From JANNSX01 sp031403155 (GTDB lineage Bacteria; Pseudomonadota; Alphaproteobacteria; Rhizobiales; Hyphomicrobiaceae), in contig JANNSX010000277.1 of assembly GCA_031403155.1 (NCBI GenBank), positions 1-15,468 of the forward strand: a stretch of DNA of 15,468 nt, given 5' to 3'. This document shows positions 14,717-15,468 of this stretch, piece by piece. The position numbers and the translations under genes are program-made. Positions within the stretch are counted from its first letter, which is position 1. Each line of letters starts with the position of its first letter. The notes beneath the pieces are model-generated. The model was not told where the DNA came from. It searched no databases and was given only the letters and a program-made list of their open reading frames with translations.

Positions 14717-15298
14717 ATGAGGCTCGCGCTCTCCCGGTCGTTGTCTGTGCTCGCTGGCATCGTCGCCCTCGTGGGGTTGCTCGCTGCCGCCACGGCCCAA
14801 ACCATTCCGAAACCGACGCCGGCCGAGCTCGATAGCCTGTTTTCCGGCCTCAAGACGGCGAAGACCGGCACCGAAGCACGCGTCACCGAGTTGAAAATCT
14901 GGGACGCCTGGATCAAGTCAGGTAACGACGAAACCGACAAGCTGATGAACCTCGCGATCCTCGCCATGCAGGCGCAGAAGTATCAGGACGCGCTCGCCGT
15001 GCTCGATGTCGTGGTCGACCAGCAGCCGGACTACGCGGAAGGCTGGAACAAGCGGGCGACGGTGCTTTACATCGTCGGCGATCTCGACCGCTCGCTCGCC
15101 GATATCGGCAAGGTGCTGGCGCTCGAGCCGCGCCACTTCGGAGCCTTCTCCGGCATCGGCCTCATCGAGGCAGCCAAGGGCAATAAACAAAAGGCGCTCG
15201 ACGCGTACCGGAAGGTCATCGAGGTCTATCCCCTGAGCCAGGGCGCCATCCAGAACATCGAGAGCCTGGAAAAAGAAGTCGAGGGCGATCCGACGTGA
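14717..15298 (+). CDS. Exported tetratricopeptide repeat protein
   Basis: A 193-residue protein. Residues 1-27 are a signal peptide (RLALSRSLSVLAGIVALVGLL core, ATA at 25-27 before Gln28), so it is probably periplasmic. Residues 28-70 form a helical lead (PTPAELDSLFSGLKTAKTGTEA). Three TPR units follow at about 74-106, 107-140 and 141-174, with the typical pattern NLAILAMQAQKYQDALAVLD, WNKRATVLYIVGDLDRSLAD and GLIEAAKGNKQKALDAYRKV. Such repeats bind partner proteins; the partner is not evident. This short exported form recurs in alphaproteobacteria but has no settled function that I know of. It follows the preceding gene by 63 bases with its own candidate promoter and no visible ribosome binding site. 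Confidence 0.85.
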   Translation: MRLALSRSLSVLAGIVALVGLLAAATAQTIPKPTPAELDSLFSGLKTAKTGTEARVTELKIWDAWIKSGNDETDKLMNLAILAMQAQKYQDALAVLDVVVDQQPDYAEGWNKRATVLYIVGDLDRSLADIGKVLALEPRHFGAFSGIGLIEAAKGNKQKALDAYRKVIEVYPLSQGAIQNIESLEKEVEGDPT

Positions 15299-15330
15299 CG
15301 CGGCGTTTTGGCGACTGTCTCAATTGCCGC

Positions 15331-15468
15331 CGCCCCTCACCCTCCCCTCTCCCCGCCGCGCTTCGCTCGCGGGGAGAGGAAGGCTGACACCGGGCCCACC
15401 GCACATGCCTGGGGCGCACCGCGTATCTTCCTCGCCCCGATTGCGGGGTGACGGGAGGGAGAGGGGCG
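15331..15468. repeat. Intergenic palindromic element, possibly continuing past the window edge
   Basis: The outer arms CGCCCCTCACCCTCCC (15331-15346) and the reverse-complement arm at 15453-15468 match at 15 of 16 bases. Inside, CCTCTCCCCGC (15346-15356) and GCGGGGAGAGG (15369-15379) form a perfect 11-base hairpin, and CCCC/GGGG (15435-15438, 15445-15448) a smaller one. The composition (runs of CTCCC and GGGAGAGG) is that of a dispersed non-coding element common in high-GC Rhizobiales. The inner hairpin could also terminate the TPR gene. Confidence 0.7.

Overview
The window looks like chromosome from a high-GC alphaproteobacterium of the order Hyphomicrobiales (Rhizobiales). The main evidence is gene order. 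On the minus strand lies the block chvI-chvG-hprK-manX(EIIA)-ptsH, with pckA divergent from chvI and ahcY further along on the same strand. This neighbourhood is characteristic of rhizobia, Agrobacterium and Brucella relatives. The short HprK, the GST/TerB-like/cobalamin-binding-like trio and the intergenic palindromic repeats fit the same group. The genus cannot be fixed from the sequence alone.

Layout from left to right. Positions 1-1310 hold ahcY (minus strand, 3' end cut by the window edge). Positions 1311-1644 are a divergent control region. Positions 1645-6279 hold three plus-strand, tandem, paralogous genes for TadG-like membrane-anchored von Willebrand factor A (vWA) proteins. Each has its own strong Shine-Dalgarno sequence and each is followed by a GC-rich hairpin. 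Positions 6338-10279 are the minus-strand signalling block: HPr, a mannose-family EIIA, a catalytic-domain-only HPr kinase, the sensor kinase ChvG and the response regulator ChvI. Positions 10280-10974 are a 695-base intergenic region packed with repeats and the chvI and pckA control signals. Positions 10975-12546 hold pckA. Positions 12651-14653 are a probable three-gene operon: TerB-like, glutathione S-transferase, and a cytosolic cobalamin-binding-protein-like gene. Positions 14717-15298 encode an exported TPR protein, and an intergenic palindromic element closes the window.

How the parts relate. ChvG/ChvI is the envelope and acid stress two-component system of this order. HprK, EIIA and HPr form part of a regulatory, non-transporting phosphotransferase chain; no EI gene is in this window. 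PckA is the gluconeogenic entry enzyme next to that block, so the region couples envelope sensing to carbon status. The three vWA genes stand between ptsH and ahcY, which are usually close together in relatives. They look like an inserted and locally duplicated surface-protein cassette, without any other Tad pilus gene in view.

The least explained material is in the non-coding DNA. A roughly 107-bp repeat occurs in inverted orientation on both sides of the manX-chvI block, and a related shorter element lies between chvI and chvG. Two long hairpins upstream of pckA carry a matching four-base bulge in opposite orientations. An 11-bp-phased pair of TTCAG half-sites lies upstream of chvI. No RNA genes, CRISPR arrays or transposase genes were seen.
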